Positions 37,943 through 49,100 of a DNA stretch of 64,000 bases are shown here, one piece after another. This DNA is from Acidomonas methanolica (GTDB lineage Bacteria > Pseudomonadota > Alphaproteobacteria > Acetobacterales > Acetobacteraceae). Below the pieces are notes generated by a model, which saw only the letters and a program-made list of their open reading frames with translations, was not told the origin of the DNA and ran no database searches. The position numbers and the translations under genes are program-made. The stretch's first letter is position 1. Each line of letters starts with the position of its first letter. The DNA is taken from positions 62,001 to 126,000 of the forward strand of contig NZ_SLZN01000002.1 of the NCBI RefSeq assembly GCF_004346035.1. Direction: 5' to 3'.

Positions 37943-40014
37943 CAGAACGTCTCCCCCAGCCCGACATAGAGTTCCCATTTATCGCCCTGCGGCGGCCGGT
38001 TGACGGGCAGCGCCACATCCACCCGCACCGGACCGATCGGCGTGAAATATCGCACGCCCGCACCATAGCCGACCCGCAGCGTGCCCTGGAACGGACGACT
38101 CCCCGACGCGACCTGCCCGGCATCGGCGAACATGGCGGCGCCGAAACTCTTGAAAAACCGCTGCCGGAATTCAACGCTTCCGGCATCCATGGAGGTCCCG
38201 CCGATGGCGTATTTTCCATATTGCGGGCCGACTCCCTGATAGCGGAACCCGCGCACCGTCGCTGGACCGCCGGCATAGAGCCGCTGGTCCGGCGGGATCT
38301 CCCAGGTCGAGGCGCCCTGCACGGAGCCCGCGATCCCCCTCACGGCGATCACGCTGCGGCCCGGCCGGGACAGGCCGATGCGGTTGAGATCGAAATAGGT
38401 CGAGAACTGGGCGGACAGAATGGTGAAGAACGACGTCTGGTTCTCCAGCGACACCGAGGGCGTCGCCCCGACGGTCGCGCGCACGCCATGCGTCGCGGGT
38501 TCGATGGGGTTGGAGACGTTGGTATCGTCGAAGCTGACCTGGAGCGGAATGGAGGCGATCATATAGTTGCGCGTATCGCCGAATTGCCGGATCCGCTCCT
38601 GTTCGACGGACAGGCTCCCCGCCAGATTCCAGTAACGGCCCATGTGCCGGATGATGCCGCCCCGCACCAGGAACGCCGTCTGGCGGTAGGAATAGAGAAG
38701 CTGGCGGATGGCCTCGACGCGCAGGCTGAGATTCTGCCCGCGACGCAGGAAGTCGGGCTTGAGAAGATCGGCATAGACGTCGTATCCCAGCCCCTGCTGC
38801 GCCGTTCCGCCCAGCCCGGTCACGAGCATCGTCAGCTTGAGCTGCTCCGCCGCGCCGAGCAGATTGTGATGCGTCCAGCTCACGCCCGCCCGCCCGCCGA
38901 GATCGGTCGAGAACCCGGCTTGCGCCGAGACGGTATGGCGTTTCGCCTCCTGGAAGGTGAAGAGCAGCGGCATGGCCTGCGTCACGCCCGGCGTGCCCTC
39001 GCCCCGGGCCAGGCGCACGAGCGGCGGCGCGTTCCGCACCCCCACTGACGCGAAAACGCCGACCGAGGCGAGATCCTGGCGCGCGGCCTCGATCGCCGAC
39101 GGCTGGTATAGCTGCCCCTCATGCAGTTGCAGCCGCCGCCGGACGAAGCTCTCGCGCACATGGCCGAGGCCGGAGAAGCTGAGCGGCCCGACATCCACCA
39201 CCGGCCCCACCCCGACGGAAAAGACGAGATCCAGCGTCTTCGTCGCGGGACGCAGATAGGCGACGGGCGGCTGAACGTTCGCCAGCGCGTGCCCTTCCTC
39301 CGTCAGGGCGGTCTGGAGGCGCGATTGCGCCGCGAGAATATCGGCGGCGACGGCGGGCTGGCCGTCATGCAGCGCGAAGGCCTTCCGCTGCTCCGCGTTC
39401 AGCGTCACCGGCGTCTCGCCGGCGGGCGACCGAACGGCCGGAGCGGCGGCGCCGCGCGGCGTATTGGGCGTGATCGGCGGCGCCTTCCCCTCGTCCGCGA
39501 GGGGCCCGCTCACCAGCCGGATCGTGCCCACGTGAAAAAGCGGTCCTGTGCCGATTTTTTCCGTGATCGCCGGAACGACACCGGCCGGAAGCGTCTGCAA
39601 CCATTGCGGCAGGGAGGGATCGCGGCCGTCCACGGCGGCTTTACCTCGTGCGGAAACGCTGATCGTCACCGTTCCGGCGTAATACCCGTTGCTTTCGAGC
39701 GCGGCGGCGACGCGGTCGTAATCCCCCCGGATGCGCCCGGCCAGCGCGAAGGCGCCGGGTGTCCCGGCATGCTGCAAGGAGACCAGCATGGAGGACGAGG
39801 TGATCATCCCGTCCAGAGTGGCATTGCCCGTCGGCGCGATGGTCACGGTATAGGCCTCCGCGCGCGGGGTCTTGTGAGCGGGCGCCTCGTGAGCGGCGGC
39901 CTTGTCCACCGCCGCCCGGCCGCTCTCCGGGAAACCCGACCCCGCGACACACAGCCCGGCGCAGCACAACAGAAGCGCCAGAACCTGCTGGAAATTCTTC
40001 CGCTTTCGCTTCAC
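37942..40014 (-). CDS. tamA: Translocation and assembly module subunit TamA (BamA/Omp85 family outer membrane protein)
   Basis: The 690-aa product starts with a basic signal peptide (MKRKRKNFQQ then a hydrophobic core, ending near residue 25-35). It continues with POTRA domains: one is seen around residues 85-160, and another in the region ending FVRRRLQLHEGQLYQPSAIEAARQ. It ends in the Omp85 16-strand beta-barrel, with RLYAGGPATVRGF (the conserved lid/strand motif), GPVRVDVALPV and a C-terminal aromatic (VGLGETF) for outer-membrane insertion. It heads the tamA-tamB operon, divergent from the acyltransferase gene by 116 bp. A proline/alanine-rich insertion (GKAPPITPNTPRGAAAPA) interrupts the POTRA region. 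Confidence 0.95.
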   Translation of the reverse strand: MKRKRKNFQQVLALLLCCAGLCVAGSGFPESGRAAVDKAAAHEAPAHKTPRAEAYTVTIAPTGNATLDGMITSSSMLVSLQHAGTPGAFALAGRIRGDYDRVAAALESNGYYAGTVTISVSARGKAAVDGRDPSLPQWLQTLPAGVVPAITEKIGTGPLFHVGTIRLVSGPLADEGKAPPITPNTPRGAAAPAVRSPAGETPVTLNAEQRKAFALHDGQPAVAADILAAQSRLQTALTEEGHALANVQPPVAYLRPATKTLDLVFSVGVGPVVDVGPLSFSGLGHVRESFVRRRLQLHEGQLYQPSAIEAARQDLASVGVFASVGVRNAPPLVRLARGEGTPGVTQAMPLLFTFQEAKRHTVSAQAGFSTDLGGRAGVSWTHHNLLGAAEQLKLTMLVTGLGGTAQQGLGYDVYADLLKPDFLRRGQNLSLRVEAIRQLLYSYRQTAFLVRGGIIRHMGRYWNLAGSLSVEQERIRQFGDTRNYMIASIPLQVSFDDTNVSNPIEPATHGVRATVGATPSVSLENQTSFFTILSAQFSTYFDLNRIGLSRPGRSVIAVRGIAGSVQGASTWEIPPDQRLYAGGPATVRGFRYQGVGPQYGKYAIGGTSMDAGSVEFRQRFFKSFGAAMFADAGQVASGSRPFQGTLRVGYGAGVRYFTPIGPVRVDVALPVNRPPQGDKWELYVGLGETF

Positions 40015-40130
40015 CGCCCCTCCCGTTTCCGCGACCGCCGACCCCCAGAAGGCGCATCGCGGCGCGGCCTGTCAAGGCGAAGCTCGGTCCAAGATTGCCG
40101 GGGCAGCGAGTTCCGGGTTATGTCCCGGCA

Positions 40131-41069
40131 ATGCACCAAACACATGCGCAGCGACGGTCGCTATCGGAAGAGGACGGTCTGGAACCCTGGTTCAGACCCC
40201 TCGTGCCGGGGCAGAAACGCCGCGTGCTCCGCCAGATACGCTCGGCCCGGCGCATTCTGACCGTCGCGCTCTGGGCGCTTCCCTGCATCGCCATCCAATC
40301 CATTTTCATCCGCTCCTCCGGCACGTTGAAGATTCGCTTCGCCCGCCTCTTCTGGGCAGGGGTGTGTCGCATTCTCGGCCTGAAGCTGACCGTTCGCGGC
40401 ACGCTCGCCGGCACCTATCGCGACCGCAAGGCGGTGGAGCGGGGCGCGCGTCCGGTGATCTTCGTCGCCAATCATTCCTCCTGGCTGGACATCGCCGTGC
40501 TCGGCGGCGTATTGCCGACCGTCTTCGTCGCCAAGAGCGAGATCGCCGACTGGCCGCTCATCAAGACCCTCGCGCGGCTGGGGCGGACCATCTTCGTCAC
40601 CCGCCAGCGCAACAACACCGGGCGCGAACTCCGGGAAATGACGGATCGCCTCGCCGACGGTGACAACCTGCTGCTGTTCCCCGAGGGCACCTCGACGGAC
40701 GGCACGCGCGTCCTGCCGTTCCTGTCCTCCTTCTTCGCGATCGCCAAGCCGGGCAAGGCCGAGCGTCCGGCGGACACCGTCGCGCCGCCGCCCGTCATCA
40801 TCCAGCCCGTCTCGCTCGTCTATGACGCGCTGGAGGGCCTGCCGATCGGACGGACACGGCGCAGCATCTTCGCATGGTACGGCGACATGGACCTCGCGCC
40901 GCATGTCTGGCAGTTCGGCCAGTGGCGCAGCGCCCATGCGACGGTCCTGCTCCATCCCCCGATCGACCCGGATGAATTCCGCACACGCAAGGAACTCGCC
41001 AACGCCGTTCACCGGATCGTCAACGAGGGAACCGCCGCCCTTCGACAGGATCGCGTAACGGATACTTGA
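40131..41069 (+). CDS. 1-acyl-sn-glycerol-3-phosphate acyltransferase-like protein (PlsC family)
   Basis: The 312-aa product has the acyltransferase motifs in order: NHSSWLD (H115, D120; HX4D), the FVAKSEIADWPLI segment, and FPEGTSTDG (183-191). It is preceded by a hydrophobic helix (ILTVALWALPCIAIQSIF). PlsC-type enzymes add the second acyl chain to make phosphatidic acid at the inner membrane; ornithine-lipid (OlsA-like) acyltransferase is a plausible alternative in this lineage. ATG 40131 is a guess, since neither it nor the in-frame TTG at 40095 has a clear ribosome site. It is divergent from tamA. Confidence 0.88.
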   Translation: MHQTHAQRRSLSEEDGLEPWFRPLVPGQKRRVLRQIRSARRILTVALWALPCIAIQSIFIRSSGTLKIRFARLFWAGVCRILGLKLTVRGTLAGTYRDRKAVERGARPVIFVANHSSWLDIAVLGGVLPTVFVAKSEIADWPLIKTLARLGRTIFVTRQRNNTGRELREMTDRLADGDNLLLFPEGTSTDGTRVLPFLSSFFAIAKPGKAERPADTVAPPPVIIQPVSLVYDALEGLPIGRTRRSIFAWYGDMDLAPHVWQFGQWRSAHATVLLHPPIDPDEFRTRKELANAVHRIVNEGTAALRQDRVTDT

Positions 41070-41295
41070 CGTCGGCAGGCCGCGCCGCCAAGGTAACGGA
41101 AAGTAGCCCGTACCGAGATCCGCTTCCGGGAGACGACTCCGATCGAAACACGCCGCGACCCGCCTGTTTCCGTCCGCCGCGCCCCCTTCGGGAGCGCCAA
41201 CCTGCATATTCGGGCTTGATCGCCTCTCCATTCCGCACGATGTGTGCGCGCGAGGACTTGCCTGCGGGCGAGGCCGGTCGAGAGGAGAAGCAGGC

Positions 41296-42702
41296 GTGAC
41301 ATCAGACATCATCAGGCAGGAAGAGGCGCGCGAGGCCGGGACGGGCAAGACGCTGCACGTCATCACCTGGGGTTGCCAGATGAACGTCTATGACAGCGCG
41401 CGGATGACCGACGTGCTGCGTCCGCTCGGCTATCGGCCGGTCGAGGCCGCGGAGGAGGCCGACATGGTCATCCTCAACACCTGCCACATCCGCGAGCGCG
41501 CGGCGGAGAAGGTCTTTTCCGAGCTCGGCCGCCTGCGGAAACTCGGCGAGGAGCGCCGGGCCGCGGGACACGGCAGGACGGTCATCGCCGTCGCCGGCTG
41601 TGTCGCCCAGGCGGAAGGCGAGGAAATCCTCGCCCGCGCGCCCTTCGTGGATATCGTTCTCGGCCCGCAGACCTATCATCGCCTGCCGGAGATGGTCGCC
41701 CGCGCCGCGCGCGCGGGGGGCGCGGTCATCGACACGGATTTTCCGGCGGAAACCAAGTTCGATTTCCTTCCCGCCGAGGCCGCGCCGCAGACGGACGGCA
41801 ACCTCACCGCCTTCCTCACCATTCAGGAAGGCTGCGACAAGTTCTGCTCCTTCTGCGTCGTGCCCTATACGCGCGGCGCGGAGACGAGCCGCCCCGTCGC
41901 CTCCGTGCTGGCCGAAGCCCGGCGCATGGCCGCAGGCGGCGTGCGCGAGATCACGCTGCTCGGCCAGAACGTCAACGCCTATCACGGCGAGGACGGGGCC
42001 GGCGGCGTCGCGACTCTCGCCAGCCTCGCGGCGGAAATCGCGGCGATCCCGGGGATCGGCCGCATCCGCTACACCACCTCGCACCCCCGCGACGTGGACC
42101 AGTCGCTGATCGACGCCCATCGCGACAACCCCGCGCTGATGCCCTTCCTGCACCTTCCCGTGCAGTCGGGGTCGGACCGGATTCTCAAGGCGATGAATCG
42201 CGGCCACACGGCGGAGGAGTATCGCGACGTCATCCGCCGCCTGCGCGACGCGCGGCCCGATCTCGCCCTGTCCTCCGACTTCATCGTCGGCCATCCCGGC
42301 GAGACGGAAGAGGATTTCGAGGCGACGATGCGGCTCATCCGCGAGATCAGCTTCGCCCAGGCCTTCTCCTTCAAATACTCGCCCCGTCCGGGCACGCCCG
42401 CCGCGGGCGCGCCCCTGCAGGTGGACGAGGCGGTGAAGGATCGCAGGCTTCAGGCGTTGCAGGCGCTCCTGCGCGAGCAGCAGGACGCCTTCAACGCCGA
42501 TATGATCGGCCGCACGCTGCCGGTGCTTTTCACCGCGCGCGGCCGCAAGCCCGGCCAGATCGCCGGGCGTTCACCCTATCTGCAAGCGGTGCATGTCGAT
42601 GGTCCCGAGACGCTGATCGGGCAGACCGCGCCGGTGCTGATCACCCAGCGGAACAGCAATTCGCTGGGCGGAGTCCTCAAACGGGAGAGAGCCTGCGCTT
42701 GA
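41296..42702 (+). CDS. miaB: tRNA-2-methylthio-N6-dimethylallyladenosine synthase
   Basis: MiaB is a radical-SAM methylthiotransferase that completes ms2i6A at position 37 of tRNAs reading UNN codons. The 468-aa product has the N-terminal UPF0004 cluster cysteines C27, C63 and C102, the radical-SAM triad C180-x3-C184-x2-C187, and a C-terminal TRAM domain ([24 protein letters not shown]). GTG 41296 is selected because GAGGAG lies about eight bases upstream and the family begins soon after ([11 protein letters not shown]). The 226-bp region before it shows no gene or clear signal. Its stop overlaps the phoH start by four bases. Confidence 0.97.
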   Translation: MTSDIIRQEEAREAGTGKTLHVITWGCQMNVYDSARMTDVLRPLGYRPVEAAEEADMVILNTCHIRERAAEKVFSELGRLRKLGEERRAAGHGRTVIAVAGCVAQAEGEEILARAPFVDIVLGPQTYHRLPEMVARAARAGGAVIDTDFPAETKFDFLPAEAAPQTDGNLTAFLTIQEGCDKFCSFCVVPYTRGAETSRPVASVLAEARRMAAGGVREITLLGQNVNAYHGEDGAGGVATLASLAAEIAAIPGIGRIRYTTSHPRDVDQSLIDAHRDNPALMPFLHLPVQSGSDRILKAMNRGHTAEEYRDVIRRLRDARPDLALSSDFIVGHPGETEEDFEATMRLIREISFAQAFSFKYSPRPGTPAAGAPLQVDEAVKDRRLQALQALLREQQDAFNADMIGRTLPVLFTARGRKPGQIAGRSPYLQAVHVDGPETLIGQTAPVLITQRNSNSLGGVLKRERACA

Positions 42703-43883
42703 GCCAGACCACCGCGTTCACTCCGTCTTCCCCGCCCGCAACGGGACGGGATCATGCCCCTCACGCCGGACGGGGCCGGAAGACTCCGGCCGACCCGCCT
42801 GAAACGGGCGGTCAGCGAACGGCGGCGTTGCGATTCAGCGACAACATCCTTCTCCAGCAGCTCCTCGGCGATCACGACCGCCATCTCGTCAGGCTCGAAC
42901 AGGGATTCGACGTACGGCTTTCCTGCCGGGGCAACAAGATCGCCATCACGGGCGAAGCCGCCGCCGTCTCCCGCGCGCAGGCCGCGCTCGTGGCGCTCTA
43001 CAACCAGATCGAGCACGGCGGGCGGATCGACAGCGCGGAAGTGGACAGCGTCATCCGCCTGACCGCCCTGCCGTCGGCCCGCCCTGCCCCGAATCGCGCG
43101 GCGTTTCCGCCCGCCTCGCCTCCCGGGGAAAGCGCGGGCGAAGACCCTCCGCGCCTCCCCCTGCTCGACCTGCCCGCCATCCGCACGAAGCGGGGCGCGA
43201 TCACGCCCCGCTCCCGTGGTCAGGCGGCCTATATGGACATGCTGGCCCGCACGGAACTCGTCTTCGGTGTAGGCCCCGCGGGAACGGGCAAGACCTATCT
43301 CGCCGTGGCGCAGGCCGTGGCAATGCTCCAGGCCGGGCAGGTGGACCGGATCATCCTGTCCCGTCCCGCCGTCGAGGCGGGGGAACGTCTCGGCTTTCTG
43401 CCCGGCGACATGCGGGAGAAGATCGACCCCTATCTGCGCCCGCTCTATGACGCGCTCAACGACATGCTGCCCGGCGACCAGCTCGCCCGCCGCATGGCGA
43501 CGGGGGAGATCGAGGTCGCGCCGCTGGCCTTCATGCGGGGCCGCACGCTGAGCCATGCCTTCGTCATTCTCGACGAGGCGCAGAACACCACCCCGGCGCA
43601 GATGAAGATGTTCCTGACCCGCATGGGACAGGGCACCCGCATGGCGGTCACCGGCGACCTCAGCCAGATCGACCTGCCCGGCGGCGTCAGTTCGGGATTG
43701 CGCGACGCGGTGGAAACACTGGAAGGTTTGCCCGGAATCGGTATAACGCGCTTCCATTCACAGGACGTGGTCCGCCATCCGCTGGTGGCGCGAATCGTGG
43801 ATGCCTATGATCAGCGTGCGGTGGCGGCACGGGATTTTTCCCGAGGACGGTCGCGCCGGGAAAATGATGGAACCTCGAAGTAG
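42699..43883 (+). CDS. phoH: PhoH family P-loop ATPase (PhoL/YbeZ)
   Basis: The 394-aa product has an N-terminal KH-like segment ([24 protein letters not shown]), a variable proline-rich linker, and the PhoH ATPase core. In the core, [18 protein letters not shown] (Walker A near 190-199) is followed by [32 protein letters not shown] and Walker [13 protein letters not shown]. PhoH/YbeZ acts with YbeY in 16S rRNA maturation and ribosome quality control. The start is TTG 42699 within the miaB stop, and the end overlaps ybeY by 20 bp, so all three genes are coupled. The linker is longer than in E. coli YbeZ. Confidence 0.95.
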   Translation: MSQTTAFTPSSPPATGRDHAPHAGRGRKTPADPPETGGQRTAALRFSDNILLQQLLGDHDRHLVRLEQGFDVRLSCRGNKIAITGEAAAVSRAQAALVALYNQIEHGGRIDSAEVDSVIRLTALPSARPAPNRAAFPPASPPGESAGEDPPRLPLLDLPAIRTKRGAITPRSRGQAAYMDMLARTELVFGVGPAGTGKTYLAVAQAVAMLQAGQVDRIILSRPAVEAGERLGFLPGDMREKIDPYLRPLYDALNDMLPGDQLARRMATGEIEVAPLAFMRGRTLSHAFVILDEAQNTTPAQMKMFLTRMGQGTRMAVTGDLSQIDLPGGVSSGLRDAVETLEGLPGIGITRFHSQDVVRHPLVARIVDAYDQRAVAARDFSRGRSRRENDGTSK

Positions 43884-44409
43884 TCACTCCCCTCTCCTTC
43901 CCCCGTCCTCCGACGCAGGGGAAGACCCCTCCAGATTTCCGGCGCCCGAACGCCGGGGGACGAAGGTCATCGTCGCCGATCACCGCTGGCGCGGCGCGGT
44001 GCCCGGTGTCGAGCGCCGCGTCGCCCGCGCCGTCTCCGCCGCCGGGCAATGGCTCGGCATGGCGCTCGGCCCGACCGTTCTGCTGGACACCGACCATGCG
44101 GTGCGCCGCCTGAACCACGATTTCCGCGGCCGCAACAAGCCGACCAACGTGCTGACCTTCGAGGCGATGCCCGGCGGCGGGGACGGCGACATCGTCCTCG
44201 CCTTCGAGACGGTGCGGCGCGAGGCGCAGGCGGCCGGCCGCAGCATGGCGGACCATCTGTCCCATCTCGTCGTGCATGGCGTGTTGCATCTGGCCGGGCA
44301 CGATCATCACCACCCTGCCGAGGCGGGCGCGATGGAAGCGGCCGAGGCGCGCATCCTGCATCGCATCGGCGTGCCGAATCCCTGGCGCAACGGGGGGATC
44401 ACGCCATGA
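43864..44409 (+). CDS. ybeY: Endoribonuclease YbeY (rRNA maturation factor)
   Basis: YbeY is a zinc-dependent RNase required for 16S rRNA 3' end maturation. The 181-aa product has the metal site HGVLHLAGHDH (H138, H142, H148) and the upstream LNHDFRGRNKPTNVLTF motif, both diagnostic. ATG 43864 (or 43867) lies within the end of phoH. The conserved domain starts around residue 33, after a variable N-terminus. A longer frame from 43801 would overlap phoH further and is less likely. The 3' end overlaps corC by four bases. Confidence 0.95.
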   Translation: MMEPRSSHSPLLPPSSDAGEDPSRFPAPERRGTKVIVADHRWRGAVPGVERRVARAVSAAGQWLGMALGPTVLLDTDHAVRRLNHDFRGRNKPTNVLTFEAMPGGGDGDIVLAFETVRREAQAAGRSMADHLSHLVVHGVLHLAGHDHHHPAEAGAMEAAEARILHRIGVPNPWRNGGITP

Positions 44410-45329
44410 GCGAGACCGGAGACGCCCCCCGGGCGCGCGGCGCACGCGGATTGTTCGCCTTTCTCGGCCGCCGGTCGAAGGACCAGGGCCTGCGCCATTC
44501 CATCGCGGCGCTCGTCGAGGAGGCGGCGACGCCCGATTCGGAAAATGGCGAGCGGCCCGAGCTCGACCGGCAGGAACGGGCGCTCATCACCAACGTGCTC
44601 CACCTGCGGGAGATCACCGCCGATGACGTGATGGTGCCGCGCGCCGACATCGTCGCCATGCCCCTCTCGATCACGCTGGATGAGGCGCTGGATTTCATGC
44701 GGCGGGAGAACCATTCCCGCGTGCCGGTCTATCGCGAGCAGCTCGACGACGTCGCGGGCATGATCCACGTCAAGGATCTCATCGCCTATGTCGGCACGTC
44801 GGAGGCATTCGATCTCGAAAATCTGCTGCGGCAGCCGCTGATGATCGCCCCGCAGATTCCCGTCCTCGACCTGCTGCTCCAGATGCGCCAGCGCCGCACC
44901 CATATGGCGCTGGTGATCGACGAATATGGCGGCATCGACGGGCTCGTCACGATCGAGGATCTCGTCGAGACCATCGTCGGCGATATTTCGGACGAACATG
45001 ACGAGCCCGTCACAGCCATGATGGTCGAGCGCCCCGACGGCACCTACGATATAGACGCGCGGATGCCCGTCGAGGAGTTCGAGCGCCGCATGGGCGCCGT
45101 GCTGACGGAGGCCGAGCAGGAAACCGAGATCGAGACGGTGGGCGGCCTCGTCTTCCGTCTGGCCGGCCACGTTCCGGCACGCGGCGAGATCCTGACCCAT
45201 GAAAGCGGGTTGGTCTTCCGCGTCACCGACGCCGATGCGCGGCATATCCGCTCCCTGCGGATGCGCGTGCCGGAAGGATGGACCATGCGGGAGCGCCGTC
45301 CGGCGGCGGAAGATCATGAAAAGCATTGA
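44406..45329 (+). CDS. corC: Hemolysin-family CBS-domain protein (CorC/YbeX-like)
   Basis: The 307-aa cytoplasmic protein has two CBS domains (about residues 75-200, starting [16 protein letters not shown] and including [23 protein letters not shown]) and a C-terminal CorC_HlyC domain ([23 protein letters not shown]). It lacks the membrane DUF21 domain, as in CorC/YbeX, which is implicated in Mg/Co efflux and, with YbeY/YbeZ, in ribosome homeostasis. The miaB-phoH-ybeY-corC order equals the conserved E. coli ybeZYX block. The apolipoprotein acyltransferase gene that often follows is absent here. Confidence 0.93.
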   Translation: MSETGDAPRARGARGLFAFLGRRSKDQGLRHSIAALVEEAATPDSENGERPELDRQERALITNVLHLREITADDVMVPRADIVAMPLSITLDEALDFMRRENHSRVPVYREQLDDVAGMIHVKDLIAYVGTSEAFDLENLLRQPLMIAPQIPVLDLLLQMRQRRTHMALVIDEYGGIDGLVTIEDLVETIVGDISDEHDEPVTAMMVERPDGTYDIDARMPVEEFERRMGAVLTEAEQETEIETVGGLVFRLAGHVPARGEILTHESGLVFRVTDADARHIRSLRMRVPEGWTMRERRPAAEDHEKH

Positions 45330-45432
45330 TCGATCCGGGGCACATATTGATCGGGCGGCGCCGGTCCGTCTCTTGACGGCGAAATGAGGCGCGGGCTCTC
45401 TTGAGGACAGATCGTTTTCCTGGAGAGCTTTC

Positions 45433-46062
45433 ATGTCGCTGAACCGCCGCTCGTTTCTGACTGCCCTGCCCCTCGCCGCCCTGCCCGTCACCGCGCTCAC
45501 GATCGCCGCGCCGCGCCGCGCCCGGGCCGAGGACATCCGCCTCACCCCGCGCATGCTCGGCAACCCGCAGGCGAAGGTTCATGTCGGCGAATGGTTCTCG
45601 CTGACCTGCACCCATTGCGCCCATTTCCAGCAGACGGTCTTTCCGGAGGTGAAAGCCAAGCTGATCGACACCGGCAAGATCGCCTATTACTATCACGACT
45701 TCCCGCTGGACCAGCTCGCGCTTCTGGCCGCCATGCTGGCCCGCTCCCTGCCGGTGGACCGTTACGAGCCCTTCATCAACGCCCTGCTCTTCAGCCAGGA
45801 TCGCTGGGCCTTCGGCCAGGACACCGACCCGCGCAAGGAACTCCAGCAGATGGCGGCCCTCGCCGGGCTCTCCAACGCGCAGTTCGACGCGGTGGAAAAG
45901 GACGACACCCTCCGTCAGGCCATCATCGCCCAGCAGGATCAGGACCAGTCGAAATACATGATTCGCGGCACCCCCTATTTCCGCTTCAACGACCATCCCT
46001 ATACCCAGGAACTCTTGACCTACGACGATTTCGTCAAGCAGGTGCAGCAGGCCGGGGGCTGA
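45433..46062 (+). CDS. DsbA-family thiol:disulfide oxidoreductase (exported)
   Basis: The 209-aa product has a signal with a twin-arginine-like NRRSFLTA start (residues 4-11) and likely cleavage after ARA (around 32). The thioredoxin-fold domain that follows has the active site C59-T-H-C62 in SLTCTHCAHF and a cis-proline loop in RGTPYFRF. The helical insertion between them is typical of DsbA/DsbG-like bacterial proteins. It probably introduces or isomerises disulfides in the periplasm. It is 103 bp after corC and 70 bp before smc, and may be transcribed independently. Confidence 0.9.
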   Translation: MSLNRRSFLTALPLAALPVTALTIAAPRRARAEDIRLTPRMLGNPQAKVHVGEWFSLTCTHCAHFQQTVFPEVKAKLIDTGKIAYYYHDFPLDQLALLAAMLARSLPVDRYEPFINALLFSQDRWAFGQDTDPRKELQQMAALAGLSNAQFDAVEKDDTLRQAIIAQQDQDQSKYMIRGTPYFRFNDHPYTQELLTYDDFVKQVQQAGG

Positions 46063-46132
46063 CATCCGGCAAAAAACCGCCGGGCGGAACGATCCAGTTC
46101 AAGAGCAGGCCCGAATAGAGTAAGTCCGGCCC

Positions 46133-49100
46133 ATGACGGCCAAGATCACCCGCCTGCGCATCACCGGTTTCAAGAGTTTCGCCGACGCCGCGACCATCGA
46201 CATCCTCCCCGGCCTGACCGGCATCGTGGGGCCGAACGGGTGCGGCAAATCCAACGTCGTCGAGGCCCTGCGCTGGTCGATGGGCGAAAGTTCGGCCCGC
46301 GCCCTGCGCGGCGGCGAACTCGACGACCTGATCTTCGCCGGGACCGGCGTGCGCCCCGCCCGCTCCCTGGCCGAAGTCACGGTCTGGCTGGAAGACGCGA
46401 CGGGACTCGCCCCCGCCCCCTTCGCCGAATCCGCCGAGCTCGAAATCACCCGCCGGGCGGAGCGCGGCGCGGGCAGCGATTTCCGCCTCAACGGCAAATC
46501 CGTGCGCGCGCGGGACGTGACGACGCTGTTCGCCGATCTCTCCAGCGGCGCGCGCTCCTCCTCGATCATCAGCCAGAACCGCGTCAGCACGCTCATCGCC
46601 GCGAAACCGGAAGAGCGCCGCGCCCTGCTCGAAGAGGCCGCCGGGATCAGCGGTCTGCATGCCCGCCGTCATGACGCCGAACTCAAGCTGCGCCAGACCG
46701 AGGCCAATCTCGCGCGCGCCGAGGATCTGCGCGTCCAGATCGAGGCGAGGCTGGAGAGCCTCGGCGAGCAGACCGCGCAGGCGCGCCGTTATCGCGAACT
46801 CGCCGCCGCCCTGCGCGCCGACGAAGCCCATCTGCATGCCCTGCTCCACGCCCGCGCCGAACTGGCCGTCACCCGGACCGCCTCCGCTCTCGCCCAGGCT
46901 CAGGCAATGCTGGCCGAAGCCGGTGCTCTGGCCGAAGCCGCCGCGGCGGAAGAGACGCGCCATCGCGACGCGCTCTCCCCCACGCGGCAAAAACGCGATA
47001 CCGCCCGCGCCGCCCTCGAACGGCATCGCGTGCTGGCCGAGAGCGCGGCTCAGGAAGAACAGGAGGCCAGGCGCGCGCTGGACGAGGCGACGCGCCGTGT
47101 CGACGAGGGCGCGAAGGACGAGGCGGCCGCAGCGGCCCGATTCGCCGAGGCCGCCGCGCTGCTTCGCGAGGACATCGAAACGGGCGACCGGTTGGAAGCT
47201 GCGGCGCGGCTCCTTCCGGACCGTCTCGCCATGGCGGAAGCGGATCGCGACGCGGCCGAGACCCGCTTCGAGACCGCGCGAGGCCAGAGCGAGCAGGCCA
47301 ACGAGGCGCTGGTGCAGGCCCGCATGGCGCGCGACACGCATAGTCGCCGCCGCGAGGAAACGACCGCCCATCTCGCCCGCATCACGGCCGAACTGGCGAA
47401 ACTCACATCGACACTCGATGCCCTGCGCGCCGATCTGCCCATGGAAGATGACCTCGCCGCCCTCGCCACGCAGTGCGACGCGCTGGACGGCGAAATCGCC
47501 GCCCGGCGTCAGGCGCTCGCCGAAGCCGAATCGGACGCTCAGGAGACCCGCCTCGCCGCCGAACTGGCGGAACGCGCCCTGGCCGAAGGCAGGCGGCTCG
47601 ACCGGGAACGCGAGGCGGAGCGGCAACGCCTGAGCGCGCGTCTCGGCCAGATGCTGGAGCAGGAGAAATCCCTCCTGTCGGCGCGTGACGCCGCTACGCA
47701 GGCCCTGCGCGCGGAGGCGGCGCTGGCCGAGATGGAGACCGCGGAGGCCCGCTCCGCCGCCGCGCTGGACGAGGCCCGCCACGCGGAAGAGCAGGCCCGC
47801 GCGGCGGCATCCGAAGCCGCGACCGCGCGTCTGGAAGCCGAATCCCGCGCGCACACGCTGCGCGAGCGCGTCTCCCTTGCCCAACGCGACTGCACGGCGA
47901 CCGAAACCGCTCTTCAGCGTGCCCGGACACAGGCTGACGAGGCGCGCCACGCCCTGGAGTCGGCACAGGAAAAGCTCGTGCCGTCCACGGAGATCGAGGC
48001 TCAGGCCGAAGCGGTGAAGAGGGCGGAGGATGCGCTCGCGGCCCTGCTCGCCGCCATCGCCCGTCTCGAAACCGATGCCGCCATACGGAAGACGGACGTC
48101 GAAACGCACGCCGCCGCCCTCGCCGAAGCGGAAACGACTGTCGTGCGTCTGCGCGCGCACTGCGAGGGGCTGGCGCCGGAGACGCCGGAAGCCGCTTCTG
48201 ATACGGTCCTCCCGCTGATCCGGCAGATCACCTTTCCGCCCGAACTCGCGCGCGGCCTTGCCGTCGCCCTTGCGGACGGGCTGGACGCCCCCGTCGGCGC
48301 CGACGAATCGCTTCCGCTCGCCTGGAGGCCGCTCCCGCCCATGACGCCCGCCCCGCTTCCGCCGGGCGTCACGCCGCTGAACGAGCGGGTCGAGGCCCCT
48401 TCCGCGCTGGACCGTCTGCTTGCATCGATCGGCGTGGTGACGGACCCGCAAGACGGGTTCCGGTTCCAGCCGCAGCTTCAGCCGGGTCAGGCGCTGGTCA
48501 CGGCGGAAGGCGCGCTCTGGCGCTGGGACGGGTATCGGATCGCCGCCAACCGCCCCAATCACGCCGCGCGCCAGCTCGAACGTCATCAGGCCTATCTCGC
48601 CCTGCAACGCCAGATCGCCGAGGTCGAATCGACTCTTCCCGCTCTTCGCGCCGAGGCTGACGCCAGGATGACGGCGCTGAAATCAACGGAGGACGCGCTG
48701 TCCTCGCAGCGGCGCGAGCGGGCGACAACGGAACAAACCCTCGCCCGCGCCCGCTCCGACGCCGCGTCCTGCGCCAACCGTGCCGCCTCGGCCCGTCTTG
48801 CCGCCGACGCCGCCGAACGCGGGCTGGAGATCGCCGCCGCCGCCCTTGCCGAGGCCGCCACCCGCGCGGAGGACGCCCGGAACGCCCTCGCCGCCCTTCC
48901 CGCCCTCGCCGAAATCGAACTTCAGGCGCATGATCTGTCGGACCGCTCCGAAACGGCCCGCGTCGCGATGGAGATGGCTGCCCGTCGGCGCGCCGAGGCG
49001 GCCCGCGCCGCCGAACTGGCCGGCGACACCGTCCGCCAGGCCCGCCTTCGCCATGACAGCGCGGCGGGCAAGCTCGAAACGCTCATCCCCGCCCTCGCCC

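Noticed and set aside
32969-37969. A 5-kb open frame on the plus strand antisense to tamB
   Set aside because: Its predicted product is almost entirely Arg/Gly/Gln/His-rich without domains, starts inside the TPR gene, and mirrors the GC-rich third positions of tamB. tamB has a clear family match, so this is a strand shadow.
41070-41295. Possible small gene between the acyltransferase and miaB
   Set aside because: The plus-strand frame there is Arg/Pro-rich with no ribosome site; I see no RNA gene either.
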